A stretch of 64,000 bases of DNA from Crocodylus rhombifer (taxonomy: Eukaryota; Chordata; Crocodylia; Crocodylidae): positions 165,042-229,041 of the forward strand of contig JAVSML010001068.1 of assembly GCA_038503035.1 (NCBI GenBank), read 5' to 3'. The position numbers and the translations under genes were made by a program. The notes beneath the pieces are model-generated. The model did not search any database and was not told the origin of the DNA. It was given only the letters and a program-made list of their open reading frames with translations. Position 1 is the first letter of the stretch. Each line of letters opens with the position of its first letter. Below, in pieces: positions 1 to 11,400 of the stretch.

Positions 1-306
1 CCTTATTGGTTTGAAAAAGCTTATTGAGAAATTGCTACATTACCACACCTCATCATCAGGATTTCCTCCCTCATTGTAAACCTAAAATGAAAGCCCTTTT
101 ATTGTTCTACAGTGCTTCTTTTTAGAAAAAACTTTGGTTTATTTACCTATTCTGTAAATGGTAATTTGAAGCCTGATTTTGCAAAGAGCTGAATGTCACC
201 TCGAAGGCCCTGAGCATCAGTAATTTCTACAAGGTGAGGTACTCAACAGCAAGCCACAGGGCATGAACCTTGGTTACTAGGCAGCAAGATTATATAAATC
301 AGTTAG

Positions 307-340
307 AACACACACACATGCACACGCACACACACACACC
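307..340. repeat. (CA)n microsatellite
   Basis: Alternating CA dinucleotides with two interruptions (ATG and CG) over about 34 bases. The flanking bases 1-306 and 341-512 hold no recognisable gene or repeat. Confidence 0.85.
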
Positions 341-618
341 CATCTAAAACAATTATGAAATCCAAGAATCATTGTGCATGTTCTTATGTTGCATACAGTC
401 CTAGACCTGCTTCTGTGCTATAGGTTTTTTTTCACCTTGTGTATCTACTGCTCATTCCTGCAACTTTTTCTTCTTTCTTACTACAAATTGTCCCGGGGGG
501 ATGAACCAGGCCCCCAGTGTCACGGTTGGCTGGGGTGGCAGATTGAACACGAAACAGGTGGGATACGCGGTGAGGAGTTCTGAGGCACAAAACTCGTATG
601 GTTACAAATAAAGGTGGA

Positions 619-624
619 TTTATT
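619..624 (-). terminator. AATAAA polyadenylation signal in the solo LTR
   Basis: The minus strand reads TTAATAAATCC, with a T-rich stretch just downstream. It lies about 100 bp before the LTR 3' end, the usual place for the LTR polyadenylation signal. Confidence 0.45.
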
Positions 625-1205
625 AACTTATGCTTGAGGCGTAGGTAAAGATGCTCTTCAGTTACAGTGATGGAACAAATAAACAACAACACAGGGGTCT
701 GTTGGCCCACGGGGTTCGCTAGTGAGCCTTTGCTTTCTACCCCTTGAGGGATAGGTGCGGCTGCCCACTAGCTAGTCCCAGGGCTGGTCAACAGCTCATT
801 AAATGGGAAAATGAACAACAAAAACTGTAACTCGTAGAATGAAGAAACGTTGTGACGCCAGTCCAAATGGACAACGATTGATCAGAGAGCGGTGAATGGT
901 GCGGAGGTCGAATGCCAGGTAGGATGAGACGAAGTCGTGATCGAAATAGGCTGGGATGATCCAAATCGTAGTCGGTAGCCGGTGTCAAAGTCAGCCCAAT
1001 AACCAGAAGATCAATACGAAGATAAACGAAATCGAAAATTAATACGCTGTGTGGAGTGGTGAGGAGAAGACCCGGGGCCTGAGACCCAATCTCTCCCTGT
1101 CTCACAGTCCCTGTTTACAGGTTGAGCAGCTCTTTCTCCTAAACCCTCACACACCAAACGCCCACGCCAAACACCAATGCCCACCCCACGGTGGGGGCTC
1201 ACAAG

Positions 1206-1215
1206 CCTTTATAAG
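1206..1215 (-). promoter_or_regulatory. TATA-like box of the solo LTR
   Basis: The minus strand reads CTTATAAAGG. It lies about 160 bp inside the proposed LTR start, where a U3 promoter is expected. Assignment rests on sequence and position only. Confidence 0.45.
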
Positions 1216-1381
1216 AATTTGGTGGCCAATCAAATCGCTCTCTACAAAGAAATTTCTAGTCCAATTATGTCATGCTACAGATGGACTGAGCATGTGTCTG
1301 GTTACTTTCTGTGTGGTGACTGGGCATGCACAGGGCTGAAAAGTAGGTCACAGGTGATTGACAGGCTTATAGGTCACCCAG

Positions 1382-2315
1382 AGGGCACGTGCTGAGCACA
1401 CCCTGGAATTTTCCATAGCCTGTCTTCTCTGCGCAGGATCATAACTTAACTCTTGTGTTGCCAGCACCTTTAAAAATTTTACTTGGACACAAATAACTAG
1501 TGTGGTCCATCTGAAAAGCACAAGCTAGCAACCTTTCTTTCTTTCAAACCACAGTTTGACATTACACTATATTACTATTCATGCATTCTTCTTCAAATAT
1601 TAATATCCAGGCTTAATATGCATAAGTCAAATCACGGAAGCCAGTACTATAATTGAGATCTGCCACTAAACTAGGACCATCCTGAAGCATATGATTATAC
1701 ATTAATTTAAATTATTATCTAAATGTCGGGTTCCCCCCACCCTACCCCTACTCTGCATTTATTAACTAGGCATGTTTTATACACTCAATACTTCTGGCAG
1801 CATGTGTCTATATTACTTGCAAGAAAAAACTATGGTAAAGAATATCATTGAGGTTGTAACGTCAAGTACTCAAAAGTTAAGCAATGGCAGAATTAAGATT
1901 TTCTGCAGTCATAGGTCAGCTGACTTGTACATTTGCATTATGATACAGTCTCAATTGCATACCATTTTTTCCGACAGGACTTCTGGCACTTTCAGTATAT
2001 TGCATGAATGGTGCTTGGTACAACATCTTTCCCCTCATTGCTCAGTGTGTGCCCTCCTGTCTCATCCTAATGCACTATTTAAGTCCTGCAATGACGATGG
2101 AATGATTTATTCCCACGTAGGCTTTTCTATGCTGCTCCTGACTACAGTAGACAAGTGCTTGCCAAATATTCTTGTACTTCTTTTCTTTACATTTCTGTGA
2201 GGTAAGGGGGAACTGTGGAGCTAAAACACGGAGAGATTAAGGTGAGAAGTAATCACTAATTTTCATGTCCTATTTGAATGTCTTTCAGTTCTACCTAGGA
2301 GAGCTTTTACTATCT
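1382..2315. other. Unassigned AT-rich DNA
   Basis: A 142-codon open frame at 1772-2200 has no domain I recognise and no conserved composition, so I do not treat it as a gene. No repeat boundary was found. Confidence 0.5.
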
Positions 2316-2400
2316 TTTCTCTGATGCCTGATGAAGGGTGCTTGTGCCCAAAAGCTTGCAATTAAAATTTTTTTTTGCAAAAATCTTGTTGGTTTAACAA
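2316..2400 (+). repeat. Tail of a dispersed repeat with a TGATGAAG...AAAGCTTG motif
   Basis: The stretch has TGATGAAGGGTGCTTGTGCCC, then AAAGCTTGCAATTAAAA and TTGTTGGTTTAA. From memory, this arrangement of a short hairpin arm followed by AAAGCTT and an A/T-rich tail resembles a motif repeated many times in reptile genomes. I cannot name the family with certainty. The following bases (2401-2696) hold nothing I recognise. Confidence 0.35.
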
Positions 2401-2696
2401 ACTGAGGAGAAGCATTGTTTGGTTTAAAAGTATTGAGGACAAGTACTGGTAGCAAGAATGGTCAGGGCCTAGTGCCAGCCTGTCTTGGACCACAGATTGG
2501 CCATTCTAACCTGTCACCATAAAACATTGCCAAACATGGCTGTCAATCATTAAAAAAAAGTCTCAGGATATATATTTTTAATGGGTAAAACCTAGCTTCA
2601 TTCTTGGAAATGGCCAAACAATTTTGGCTGAGATGCTCCAAAAATAATTCAGCTTGAGGCAGCGAAGCTATCAACCACTGAAAACATGGTCATACA

Positions 2697-5215
2697 GTCA
2701 TAGAACCATAGAGAAAGAGGGCCTAAAGGGACCTCCAGAGATCATCCAGTCCAACTCCCTGCTTCAGGCAGGATCATCCCTATCCTAACCATTGTAAAGA
2801 AATGCATAGTCTAACCCAAGGGTGAGCAATTAGTTGGGCCCGCAGGCCATATGGGGAGTTTTGTTGAAGTATCATGGGCTGGGTCAGCACCCCACCCCGC
2901 TGTGCAACAACTCATGAAAATTCCCTACCTGGGATGGGGCTGAGGGTGGGCTGGGAGTGGTGTTCAGCACTGGGATGGCTGGGCAACGCCAGGATTATGG
3001 TGCGGGTCATAGGGAGGTGACAGCATGAGGCCAGGGCACAGCTGTGATCTGCTGTCCGCATACCCCTGTGACAGTTGTGGGATTCACAGGCAGGGGCATG
3101 CAAGGAACAGATTGCAGATCTGCCCCAGCCTGGCCCTCCACTGTCACCACTCGAAGTTCCCAGGGTCTCCATGGAGATTGGCTGGAAGCCATGCAGGCAG
3201 GGTGCTCTGATTGTGTCTCCCTGGTGGAGCATCCTACCAATGTGGCTTCTGGTTGATCTCCATGGAGACGCTAGAATCTTGGGGCAGCTGCACTGCCCCA
3301 GCCCCACTGCACACCTAGGCACATGTCATGGCCTGGGCTTCCCTCATGCCTGGGTCGGGAAGAGCCAGAAGACCTGCCATAGGCATGGCAAAATTGCTCC
3401 ATGGACCAAATCCTGTCAGTGGGCTATATTTTGCCCACCCCTGGTCTAACCTATTAACAAAGCTACACAGTCAGTCCTGACATACTAAGAATGCATGAGG
3501 CCCTAGTCTATCACAGAAAAAGCAGGGGGACCATGGATGGCCAATCTCCTGCTGCAGCAAAGGTTGTTAAAATATGCTCCTGAGATCTAAGGAACAGGCC
3601 ACACCTCCCACTACAGAGGAAAGCAACCCCTCCCCCCCAAAAAATCAACCTTAGTCCAGACCATGGGGTACAATTCCTTCCTGACCCCAAAGATGTTGAT
3701 TGGTCTGACCCTGAGTGGAAGTGAAAACATTTCTAACTAGGAACCTCTGGGTTTAAATCCCAGCCAAAGCACTTGCATATCCTAGTCAAAATTCCCAGGC
3801 TTGGCTGCAGCCAATACCCATTGGTTCTGCATCCCTGACCAGTGACTGTCCAACCTCTGTTTGAACACTTCCAATGATTGAGAATCCACAATTCCCCTAA
3901 GCAGTCTATTCCACTGCCTCACTGTTTTAACAGTAAAGAAGTTTTTTCTTAATATCTATTCTGAACCTACTTTGCTGCAACTGAAGCCACTGGTCCATGT
4001 CCTACTCTCTGCAGCAAGAGAGAAAAGGTGTTTTCCTTCTTCTTTATGGCAGACCTTCAGGTATTTGAAGACTGATATCATGTCCTCTCCTAAGCTCCTT
4101 TTCTGCAAGCTGAACATAACTATTATTTTCAGTCTTTTTGTATGCTTTACCTTCCAAGATTTCTTTTCTTGTGTTGCCCACCTCTGGACCCTTTCTAAGT
4201 TCTCCACATCCTTTTTAAAATGTGGATCCCAAAAATGCATACAATATCCTTGATGAGGCCTAACCAGTGTTGAATAAGGAGGGGGCACTATCACCTCTTG
4301 TGACTTGCATCTAATGCTTCTATTGATGGATCCCAAAACTGCATTCACCTTCTATGCCGCTGTACCACACGGCAGACTCATACTGAGTCTGTGATCTACC
4401 AAGACTTTCAGATCCTTTTCTGTAGTGCTGCCATTCAGACAGGTGTCACCCACTTTCTATTTATATTTTTTATTCTCCTTCCCAAGCTATAGCACCTTCA
4501 ATTTGTCAATATTAAATTTCATCCTGTTAGTTCCAGCTGAACTTCACAACCTGTCAAGATCCTTCTCAGTTGCATTCCTGTCCTCCAGCATGTTCACAGT
4601 CTCTCCCAGTTTCATGTTGTCTGCAAGCTTGCTCAAGAAGCTTTCTGTTCCAAATTCCAAATAATTAATGAACACGTTGAACAGCACTGGCCCACACCAG
4701 GACAGAGACTTGTGGGGCTCCATGTGGAACCTCCTGCCGTTCTGACATGGATCCACTTATAATTCCCTTTTCTTGGGACTATTGAGCCAGTTGTCCATCC
4801 ACCTTGTGGTGTCTATCCACACAGTTCTCCGATTTGTTTATGACAAGGTCATGAAGGACCTTGTCAAAAGCCTTGCTGAAGTCCATTCCCTTCATCTACC
4901 CAAGAAGTTACATTGAAGGAGATCAAGTTTGTTTATGACAATGTATTATTAATAAATCCATACCAAGTGTTTGTGATCAGTCTTGCCTCTTCCAGATGAC
5001 TGCAAATGTATTTTCTGAGGATAGGCTTCAGTAACCTCCCAGTTATTGAGGTGAGGCTAACTGGTCTGTACTTCCATGGGTCCTCCATTTTACCTTCTTT
5101 TTAAAGGGGACACTATGTTGGCCCTTTTCCATTCTTCCAAGCAAGTTGAAGGCAACCTTAATAACTAGTGGTGTTATCAATTTTACCATCATGTAAGTGC
5201 ACTAGCTTTATCTAG
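2697..5215 (-). mobile_element. CR1 LINE, 5'-truncated, old and decayed
   Basis: The plus strand starts with the reverse complement of a CR1 3' tail (TCATAGAACCATAG, then GGGACCTCCAGAGATCATCCAGTCCAACTCCCTGC). It then runs backwards through the 3' UTR (to about 3840), the C-terminal ORF2 region (3840-4350; minus-strand residues such as LVRPHQGYC, FKKDVENLERVQRWAT and FKYLKV) and part of the reverse transcriptase (4544-5160; PVLFNVFIN, LSKLADN). Many stops and frameshifts show that it is dead. A hAT MITE (2817-3443) is inserted in its 3' UTR. The 5' limit near 5215 is approximate. Confidence 0.85.
2817..3443 (-). mobile_element. Non-autonomous hAT element (MITE) with exact 8-bp target-site duplication
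   Basis: GTCTAACC flanks the element exactly on both sides (2809-2816 and 3444-3451). The ends are inverted: the left end reads CAAGGGTGAGCAA and the reverse complement of the right end reads CAGGGGTGGGCAAAATATAGCCC. An 8-bp duplication with CAGGGGTGGGCA-type ends is diagnostic of the hAT superfamily. The 627-bp interior has no transposase. Its right end, reversed, matches the left ends of the copies at 31875 and 33040, so it is inserted in the opposite orientation to them. Rejoining the flanks restores a continuous CR1 3' UTR. Confidence 0.9.
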
Positions 5216-5836
5216 TTTCCATTTTTGCTAGCTCTGGACTCTGCACAGGAAAATGAGCTCAGTTTAACATAAGACATCACTTGTGAGCAGAAAGAGAACA
5301 CTGGAAAAAGAATTATTCTTAAGGAAGGGATTGATGTAACTGCCAGTAGAAGTCTTTGCGGTTATAGCCAAATGTTTGCATTCAGTTTAGTGAATTAAAC
5401 AATTCAACTCTATATCCCAATTTCAAATTATGCTTTTATTATTACATGCTGTATTTCAATTATCATCTGTCAGCTTATTCTAGCTAATTTCCTTTACTAA
5501 GATCTAGAAAAGGCTTCAATTACTTTCTCACCTTACAGTATGTTATTTTAAGAATCAAAACCTCTGACTTAAAAATATCAGACTATATGGCTTTGACACC
5601 AAAGTCTATAAGATCTGCAGGAAACTCTGAAAGGACTGACACTTTCATGAATAAAAGAGATGTTAACAAAAGCATGTATTTTAAACCTACTTTTTATTCT
5701 GGTTAGAAGTGGATTGATGCTAGAAGAGTTAGACACCATAGCATGCCTTTTGCCCTAAGCAATTAAGATTCCTGGGAAGGCTGTGAGTTGAAATTTGTGC
5801 ATCAAAGGATGGAAGCTCAGAAGGGCTGGTTATGCA
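5216..5836. other. Unassigned AT-rich DNA
   Basis: No open frame, repeat boundary or motif was recognised between the CR1 5' end and the gypsy element. Confidence 0.5.
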
Positions 5837-6020
5837 TGTGTAAGGAGGAGAAGAAGATAGTGCTAATGCTACCTGGGAGCAGGCAAGAGATGATGAAGGA
5901 AAAGAGAGCTCCCCAGGAGTCGCATTTCCATAGTTACTGCTCCATAAATTTAGAGCGGCCCCGAAAAGAGGAAGAGATGGTGAAGGACACGGATGAAGAA
6001 AAAGGGAGTGATGCCATATG
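5837..6020 (+). repeat. Truncated 5' LTR of the gypsy element
   Basis: It starts at TGTGTAAGGAG and parallels 7857-8035 over about 180 bp. Shared blocks include GGAAAAGAGAGCTCCC, GAGGAAGAGATGGTGAAGGA and GATGAAGAAAAGGGAGTGA. The match to the 3' LTR fades at about 6020, where integrase sequence begins, which marks the deletion junction. Confidence 0.75.
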
Positions 6021-6024
6021 GGAA

Positions 6025-6365
6025 AGATGAATTTATAGGTCCTCAACTGCCAGCATATGTAAGGGTGCTGAGGAAACGGTTACAAAAAATTGGGGAGGTC
6101 ACTCAGGGCCATCTCCTTCAAGCTCAGTCAAAACAAAAGGAATCATATAACCAGGGTGCACAGCAGAGAGAATTCCAGGTGGGACAGAAAGTTTAAGTAT
6201 TCCTTCTAAGCATCCTTCTGAGCATCGTTAGTAAATTCCTCACTAATTGGCAAGGACCCTTTGAGATTATAAGTAAAGTTGGCCCAAAGATTATGATGTG
6301 TTCCGGCCAGGATACAAGAAAGAGAAACAAATTTTCCATATCAACCTGTTGAAGTTATGGAGGGT
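6025..6365 (+). pseudogene. Integrase C-terminal fragment of the gypsy element
   Basis: The frame 5993-6196 encodes a stretch with RVLRKRLQKIGEV, AQSKQKESYN and EFQVGQKV. This is the helical and VGxxV region near the end of gypsy integrases. Downstream, frame-shifted pieces give WQGPFEII, KVG and HINLLK, the usual last motifs before the integrase stop. At least one frameshift lies between 6196 and 6697. The catalytic DDE core is absent. The position directly before reverse transcriptase is the point of interest. Confidence 0.65.
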
Positions 6366-6489
6366 AAGAGAGGGCCTATTATCCACTCCCATACAATAAA
6401 GGATAAATACCAGTACTAAAGAAGGATGTGATATAACAAAGGAGGCCTACCTAGGAGTGCAGTTGATTGAGGGACAGAGGGTACTTATC

Positions 6490-7863
6490 ACAGCTAGTAA
6501 GAGAGTTTAGGGATGTATTCAGTGAAGTTCCTGGTTGTACAAAAGGGATAAAACACTGAATTATCACTCCTGAGGAAAAGGTGGTGCAAGAGGAATGGTG
6601 GAGAAGCCAGTATTATTGTTATGATCTTATATGAAAGGAGATAGACAAAATGTTGGCACAGGATCATGAAGCCCTTGGGGGAGTCTCTTAGTAGCCGTGC
6701 CTAAACATGACAGCTCACTCTGGCTATGTGTAGATTTTCGCAAACTAAATGTAATTTCCAGATTTTACACTTTTCCAATGCCCCAGATTAATGAGTTGTT
6801 AGAGAAGGTTGGGCAGGCTAAGTTCATTTCCACATTAGACTTGACCAAGGGATATTGGCAAGTGCCAGTTTGCAAGGAGGATGAACCGAAAACAGCTTTT
6901 GGCACACCTTGAGGACTTTACAAATTCAAACATATGCCGTTTGGTTTGTATAGTGCAGTGGCTACATTTCAAAGGCTCATTGATTGGGTCCTAGCACCAC
7001 ATCAAGGATATGTGGCCTACATAGACGACATTATTATACACTCAGAGGGGTGGGAGCAACATCTCCGACTGGTCTTTCAGGAACTTCAGGTAGCCAGCCT
7101 AACTGCCAAACTGGGATTTTTGGTTGGTGAAGGCAGAATCCTATCCCTGGCAGATAAGATAGAGGCAATAAGAGACTACTCTCCCCCTCACACCTGAAAA
7201 CAGCTAAGGGCCTTCTTAGGATTAGTTGGTTATTATTGGCATTTCATCCCACATTTTGCTGAGGTAACATCAACTGTAACCGACACTTTGAAAGGGAAAG
7301 CTTCAGGTCCAATAAAATAGGATGAGACCCACCTCAAAGCTTTCAACAAAATGAAAAAAGCACTGTGCAGGGATGTGGTACTTCAGACTTTGGATTTCAA
7401 ACGACCTTTTGTCCTATAGACCAATGCATCAAATCAAGCAGTATTGTCGCAGGAAACTGAAGGAGTGGATCAGCCCATAGTATATGCCAGCTGCAAGCTA
7501 AACCCCCAAGAAGTAAAGGTCTGCAATGAAAGAAAGAGAATGTTTAGCTATCAAATTGGGGGTGGATATTTCCATTATTACCTTCTCAGCTGGGAATTTA
7601 TGTTAATCACTGATCATACTCCTCTAAAACGGTTACAAGCCACAAAGACTGATAATGCTTGCATGATCCGGTGGACCTAAGCCTTGCAACCTTTTCATTT
7701 TTGTATCAAATACAGGCCTGGCCAGATCAATGTGGTAGCAGACTTTCTATCTAGATGCCATTCTGAAGAAATGTATTTGAACGCCAACAGACACCAACAG
7801 CCATGCACATCCCTAACCCTAGGGACAGAAAAAATGGTTCATCTTAGGAGGGATGATGTGTAA
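6490..7863 (+). pseudogene. pol: Gypsy pol remnant: reverse transcriptase and RNase H
   Basis: From 6697 to 7863 one reading frame persists, broken only by in-frame stops at 6910-6912, 7195-7197, 7318-7320, 7417-7419 and 7678-7680. Visible reverse-transcriptase motifs are VDFRKLN, FISTLDLTKGYWQVP, MPFGL and the active site YIDD (7018-7029). Next come the tether LGLVGYY and RNase H pieces (ITDHTPLK, FHFCIKYRPGQ, VADFLSR). The usual first RNase H aspartate appears as asparagine in TNASN. A pre-RT segment (about 6490-6690) gives LVREF and DVFSEVPG in other frames. The frame ends with TAA at 7861-7863, just inside the 3' LTR. The absence of frameshifts over 1.1 kb suggests decay mostly by point mutation. 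Confidence 0.85.
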
Positions 7864-8400
7864 GGAGAAGAAGACAGTGCTGATACTGCCATGGAGGTGG
7901 CAAGAGACAGCAAAGGAAAAGAGAGCTCCCTAGGAGCTGTGTTTCTGGAGTTACTGCTCTGTGAAGTTAGAGTGACTCCTAAAAGAGGAAGAGATGGTGA
8001 AGGACCTGGATGAAGAAAAGGGGAGTGACCACACAGGATGTAACCTGGGAAGATGGCTGGGATGGCTGCGACAGTGGTGAGCCTGCAGCCAGCTGGCTGA
8101 GGGGCTTGGAAGAATTATTCTAAGCCGAGAGACACCGGCTGAAGAAACGTGGTGCCAGAGCCAGGACAACTTCAAAGAGAGGGAAGGCTAGTGAGGAGAA
8201 GTCAGCTGAGCCCCATCAGAAACAAGTACTAACTTTTCCTTTTTGGTTTCCATGGTTAAAGGGCAAGCTGAGCTGATGACTATAGAGAACTACAGGTTCT
8301 AGAGCCTGAACCTCTGACCCAGTTAGTTGGGTTAATTGGCAAAGAACACTCTTTGCATTATTTGTACATCCCTAAGAGAGGGTTGGATTGAACAACCACA
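7857..8400 (+). repeat. 3' LTR of the gypsy element
   Basis: It begins TGTGTAAGGAG after a purine-rich stretch (7847-7854, AGGAGGGA) that would serve as the polypurine tract. The first 180 bp match the truncated 5' LTR in direct orientation. The end is uncertain; a CA end near ACAACCACA (8391-8399) is the best candidate. Confidence 0.65.
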
Positions 8401-11400
8401 GCCCAGAAGGGCTTGTACTCATTTCATTAGCTATCCTTATTTATTTTTCCTATTTTTAATGAAGACTGTACATTGTACGTTGCCTGAGGCTGACAAAGCT
8501 GTCTGTTAATATTTGGAGATGTACGTCTGTCACTCTAGGCATGGGGAGATCCAAGGTACATAGAGAGCAAGAGAAAAAGAATTTAATCAATAAAAGATAA
8601 TAAAGAGAGCAAGCATTGTGAGTTTTAATAATAAGAACTGCAGAATTTTCAGCATCACTGAGTTGTGTTACAAGAGCATTCAGAGCCACAAGAGAAACCA
8701 AGCTTGGTTCTGTTGTCTAGTGGTGTTTAAAATTCAACCCTTGCGATAGAAATCCTTTTATATCAAGATGTGTCATTTGTAGAAATGAACCAAAACTAAG
8801 AGGTTAGTACCTGAACCAGCCCCAAATTAAGTTGAAAGTCCCAAGTCAACTCCACTGGTTTTATTCCTGTACCACAAATTGAAATAATCATTTTCAAACT
8901 GAAATCAGATGAACGAATGTGTGGATTCTTGTGACCCCAGGTTTAAACCTTTAGAACCTGGAGGTATTTTATGAAAGATATGATGTGGATGTGATAGGAG
9001 CCGGCCCATCACAGCAGAATCATTTTGGATTTCAGACACTATAAAATAATCTAAAATGCATATATTCTGTTTCTTTTCCCCTAGTTGGTTAAATAAGATG
9101 ATGTGTTATTGTACAGAAAATTGATTTGAAAGAGGTGAGACTTGTGGTCACCCTACAGAATGGGCAGGCCAGCTATTGAAGAAAAGACCCGTCTTTAGTT
9201 CACAGTGATAGTATGAATGTGTTGGGGGTGGAATCAAACAGAAATAGGCTTGATGGCTCAGGAAGCTTCTTCTAGCCCTATTAGGTTAGGACAGAAAATC
9301 TTGGGTAAGCTTAAGCATGACCTTTCTAATAAAGACACAAAAAAATGTGTTGCTATTAAAACACAGCATGCAACAGCGCTGGGCCCATTGCCTGTGGACA
9401 TTAGATGTAATGAACCAATAAATACTAATAGATCAAAACCTAATTGGACCTAATGGACCAAACCAATGTACTTAATGAAACAATTGAATTGGCAACCATT
9501 ACACCACAATTGAGTCTCATTCAGATTTTCAGCTGGATTTCATGTACAAGAAAGATTTCAAATAGGCTGAACTAAAGATGGGAATGATAACCCGTAACTA
9601 CATGCATTGGTCTTTCAGTTAAGTGGTAATTCAGGGATACCTGGAAGAATGGAACTCACAAAATGGTCAGTCAAGTATCTGAGGTTTGTATGTAAACATT
9701 TTTTGACCACTAGAGTCCTGATCAGCCAATGAGAGAGGTTCTGATGATGTATTGCTCCTATGTTGTGTTTCCTCAGTAAGAATCTCATTCTTCTGACCTG
9801 AGCAGCAGAGTAGCACAAACTGTTGAAGACTGAGATGGCTTCTTCCTCCATCCCAGGGAGGGCCATGAGCCACAAGGGTCAGTAGATATGTGTGAAGAAA
9901 AACGGATCCTCCACAGATAGCCCTTTTCTCAGAAGGATCCTGTGGTATCTATTTGTATGACTGCACAGCCCACAGATGGCTCCATGAAGTGTGCCTTGCC
10001 TGCTCACTCCTGCTGAGGCATACGGACCAGTTGTGTAACTAGGGCTGGGCAGGTTGGGCATCCACCCCAGACAACAAGTAAGGATGCATACTGGAATTTC
10101 CCCTCACCCCTCAAGAGCCTGCACCGTGACAGCTTACTCATGTCAGGGACTCCAGTCTCCCCTACTGCTGCTATTGCTTTAAGAAAAACAGCCAGGGCAG
10201 ACAGTGTGCAGGGCAGCAGCAGCAGTAGCTCAGCCAGAAACTGTTTAGGAGTTTCTGGCATGGGTAAGTCTGCTGCCCCCCTGCAGCCCTGCTTGTAGAA
10301 CCTGCTCTCCCCCCTCACCCGTTCCCTTCCCACCCCTCATGGTTTTACCTGGGTGCCAACTCTGATTGTTTTGCCACTAACACTGATGTCCAGAAATGAG
10401 GCAAGGTAGCTGTCTCATGGGTAGCCCATGCCCCAACCTGCTCTTACTGGCACGCACTCAGGTTATGTTGTTTCATTTCTGGAATCTGGTGGGATCAAAT
10501 GGCTGGAGCACATTTTCTGGTGATACTCCAGGATGTGGCAGAGAGGAGGCATGGGCACAGATCCATGGAGCCACGAATATGCTGTATTATTTTATTTATA
10601 AAAAAACCAAGCTGGATGTAAGCCATTGTTCTCTGTGATGTTTACCTTAATCAGTCTCTGCATCTTTACTAGACATGAGGAAAGTTTGTCTAGCATCTCT
10701 ACCAACTATACAGTTAAGATATCACCAAAAAACCCCAGCAGTTACCTAGATACCACATGTATTTACCTTTGCACTCTAGCATTTACTAGAGTTTCCTCTG
10801 CCTGTCCGACATGCCAATCTAAACTCTTGCTTATGCTTTTTAATTCGGAGAAACTAAATTGTTTAGTTATAATTAGCTGTACTACTATTTAAGTAATAAC
10901 ATTAGCGCTTTTGTCAGTAATATTAACATCCAGTATTTCCTTGTATGATACAGGAAAATGATTCAACTCCCAGAATCTCTGCTGATCTTTTTCAGTCTTT
11001 CAATAATTTGAAGAAATGCCTAGATTCTTTTTGGTTTGGACAAAACAAAACTTCTCTCTATCCCCTTTCCTCAATGTACTTTCAAACCATATGAATTGAG
11101 CAAAACAAGAGATTCTAGTAAATACCTATAGATAATGATTTAAACAGAAAAAAACACATATTCTTTTAGATAATTTTAATTTATTTCCATAAAAAACAAA
11201 GTAGGAATTCTCTCATTAAATTTTCTATTAAATGGGAATGGCAATAAAATTATAAAGCTATTTTTTCCCCAGCCTTTATTATAATGCCTGCCATTAAAAA
11301 GCTCATTCCAGCTTAGGCCAGTTCTGACATACTCCTCTATATTATTAATGGAGGACATCATTAGAATAAACAGTATCTTTAGAACCAAAATAATCTTTTA

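Larger units (their letters stand above)
518..1376 (-). mobile_element. Solo LTR of a retrovirus-like or gypsy-like element, reverse orientation
   Basis: The 859-bp block begins TGTCACGG and ends GGTCA on the plus strand, so it has TG...CA ends. The pentamer CCCAG sits directly outside both ends (513-517 and 1377-1381), fitting a 5-bp target-site duplication. Read on the minus strand, a TATA-like box (1206-1215) precedes an AATAAA (619-624) by about 590 bp, the order expected of an LTR. No internal coding region or second LTR is attached, so it looks like a solo LTR. The right boundary is chosen because of the CCCAG match; a longer version ending near 1491 (GGACACA) has TG...CA ends but no matching duplication. 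The family is not identified. Confidence 0.6.
5837..8400 (+). mobile_element. Degraded Ty3/gypsy LTR retrotransposon, GmR1-like domain order
   Basis: An LTR-derived segment (5837-6015) is repeated in direct orientation at 7857-8035. Between the copies lie an integrase C-terminal piece, then reverse transcriptase, then RNase H. Integrase upstream of reverse transcriptase is the order known from GmR1-type Ty3/gypsy elements and unlike ordinary gypsy. The gag, protease, most of integrase, the primer-binding site and the rest of the 5' LTR are missing, so a large internal deletion has joined mid-LTR to late integrase. The 3' boundary near 8400 is approximate because no target duplication was found. 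Confidence 0.8.

Noticed and set aside
3740..3780. GGGTTTAAATCCCAGC as a tRNA-derived SINE B box
   Set aside because: It lies inside the CR1 3' UTR, with no A box at the right distance and no tRNA-like fold.
5817..8415. CAGAAGGGCT found just outside both sides of the gypsy element as a 10-bp duplication
   Set aside because: Ty3/gypsy insertions make 4-6 bp duplications, and the repeat does not abut the LTR ends, so it is probably coincidence.
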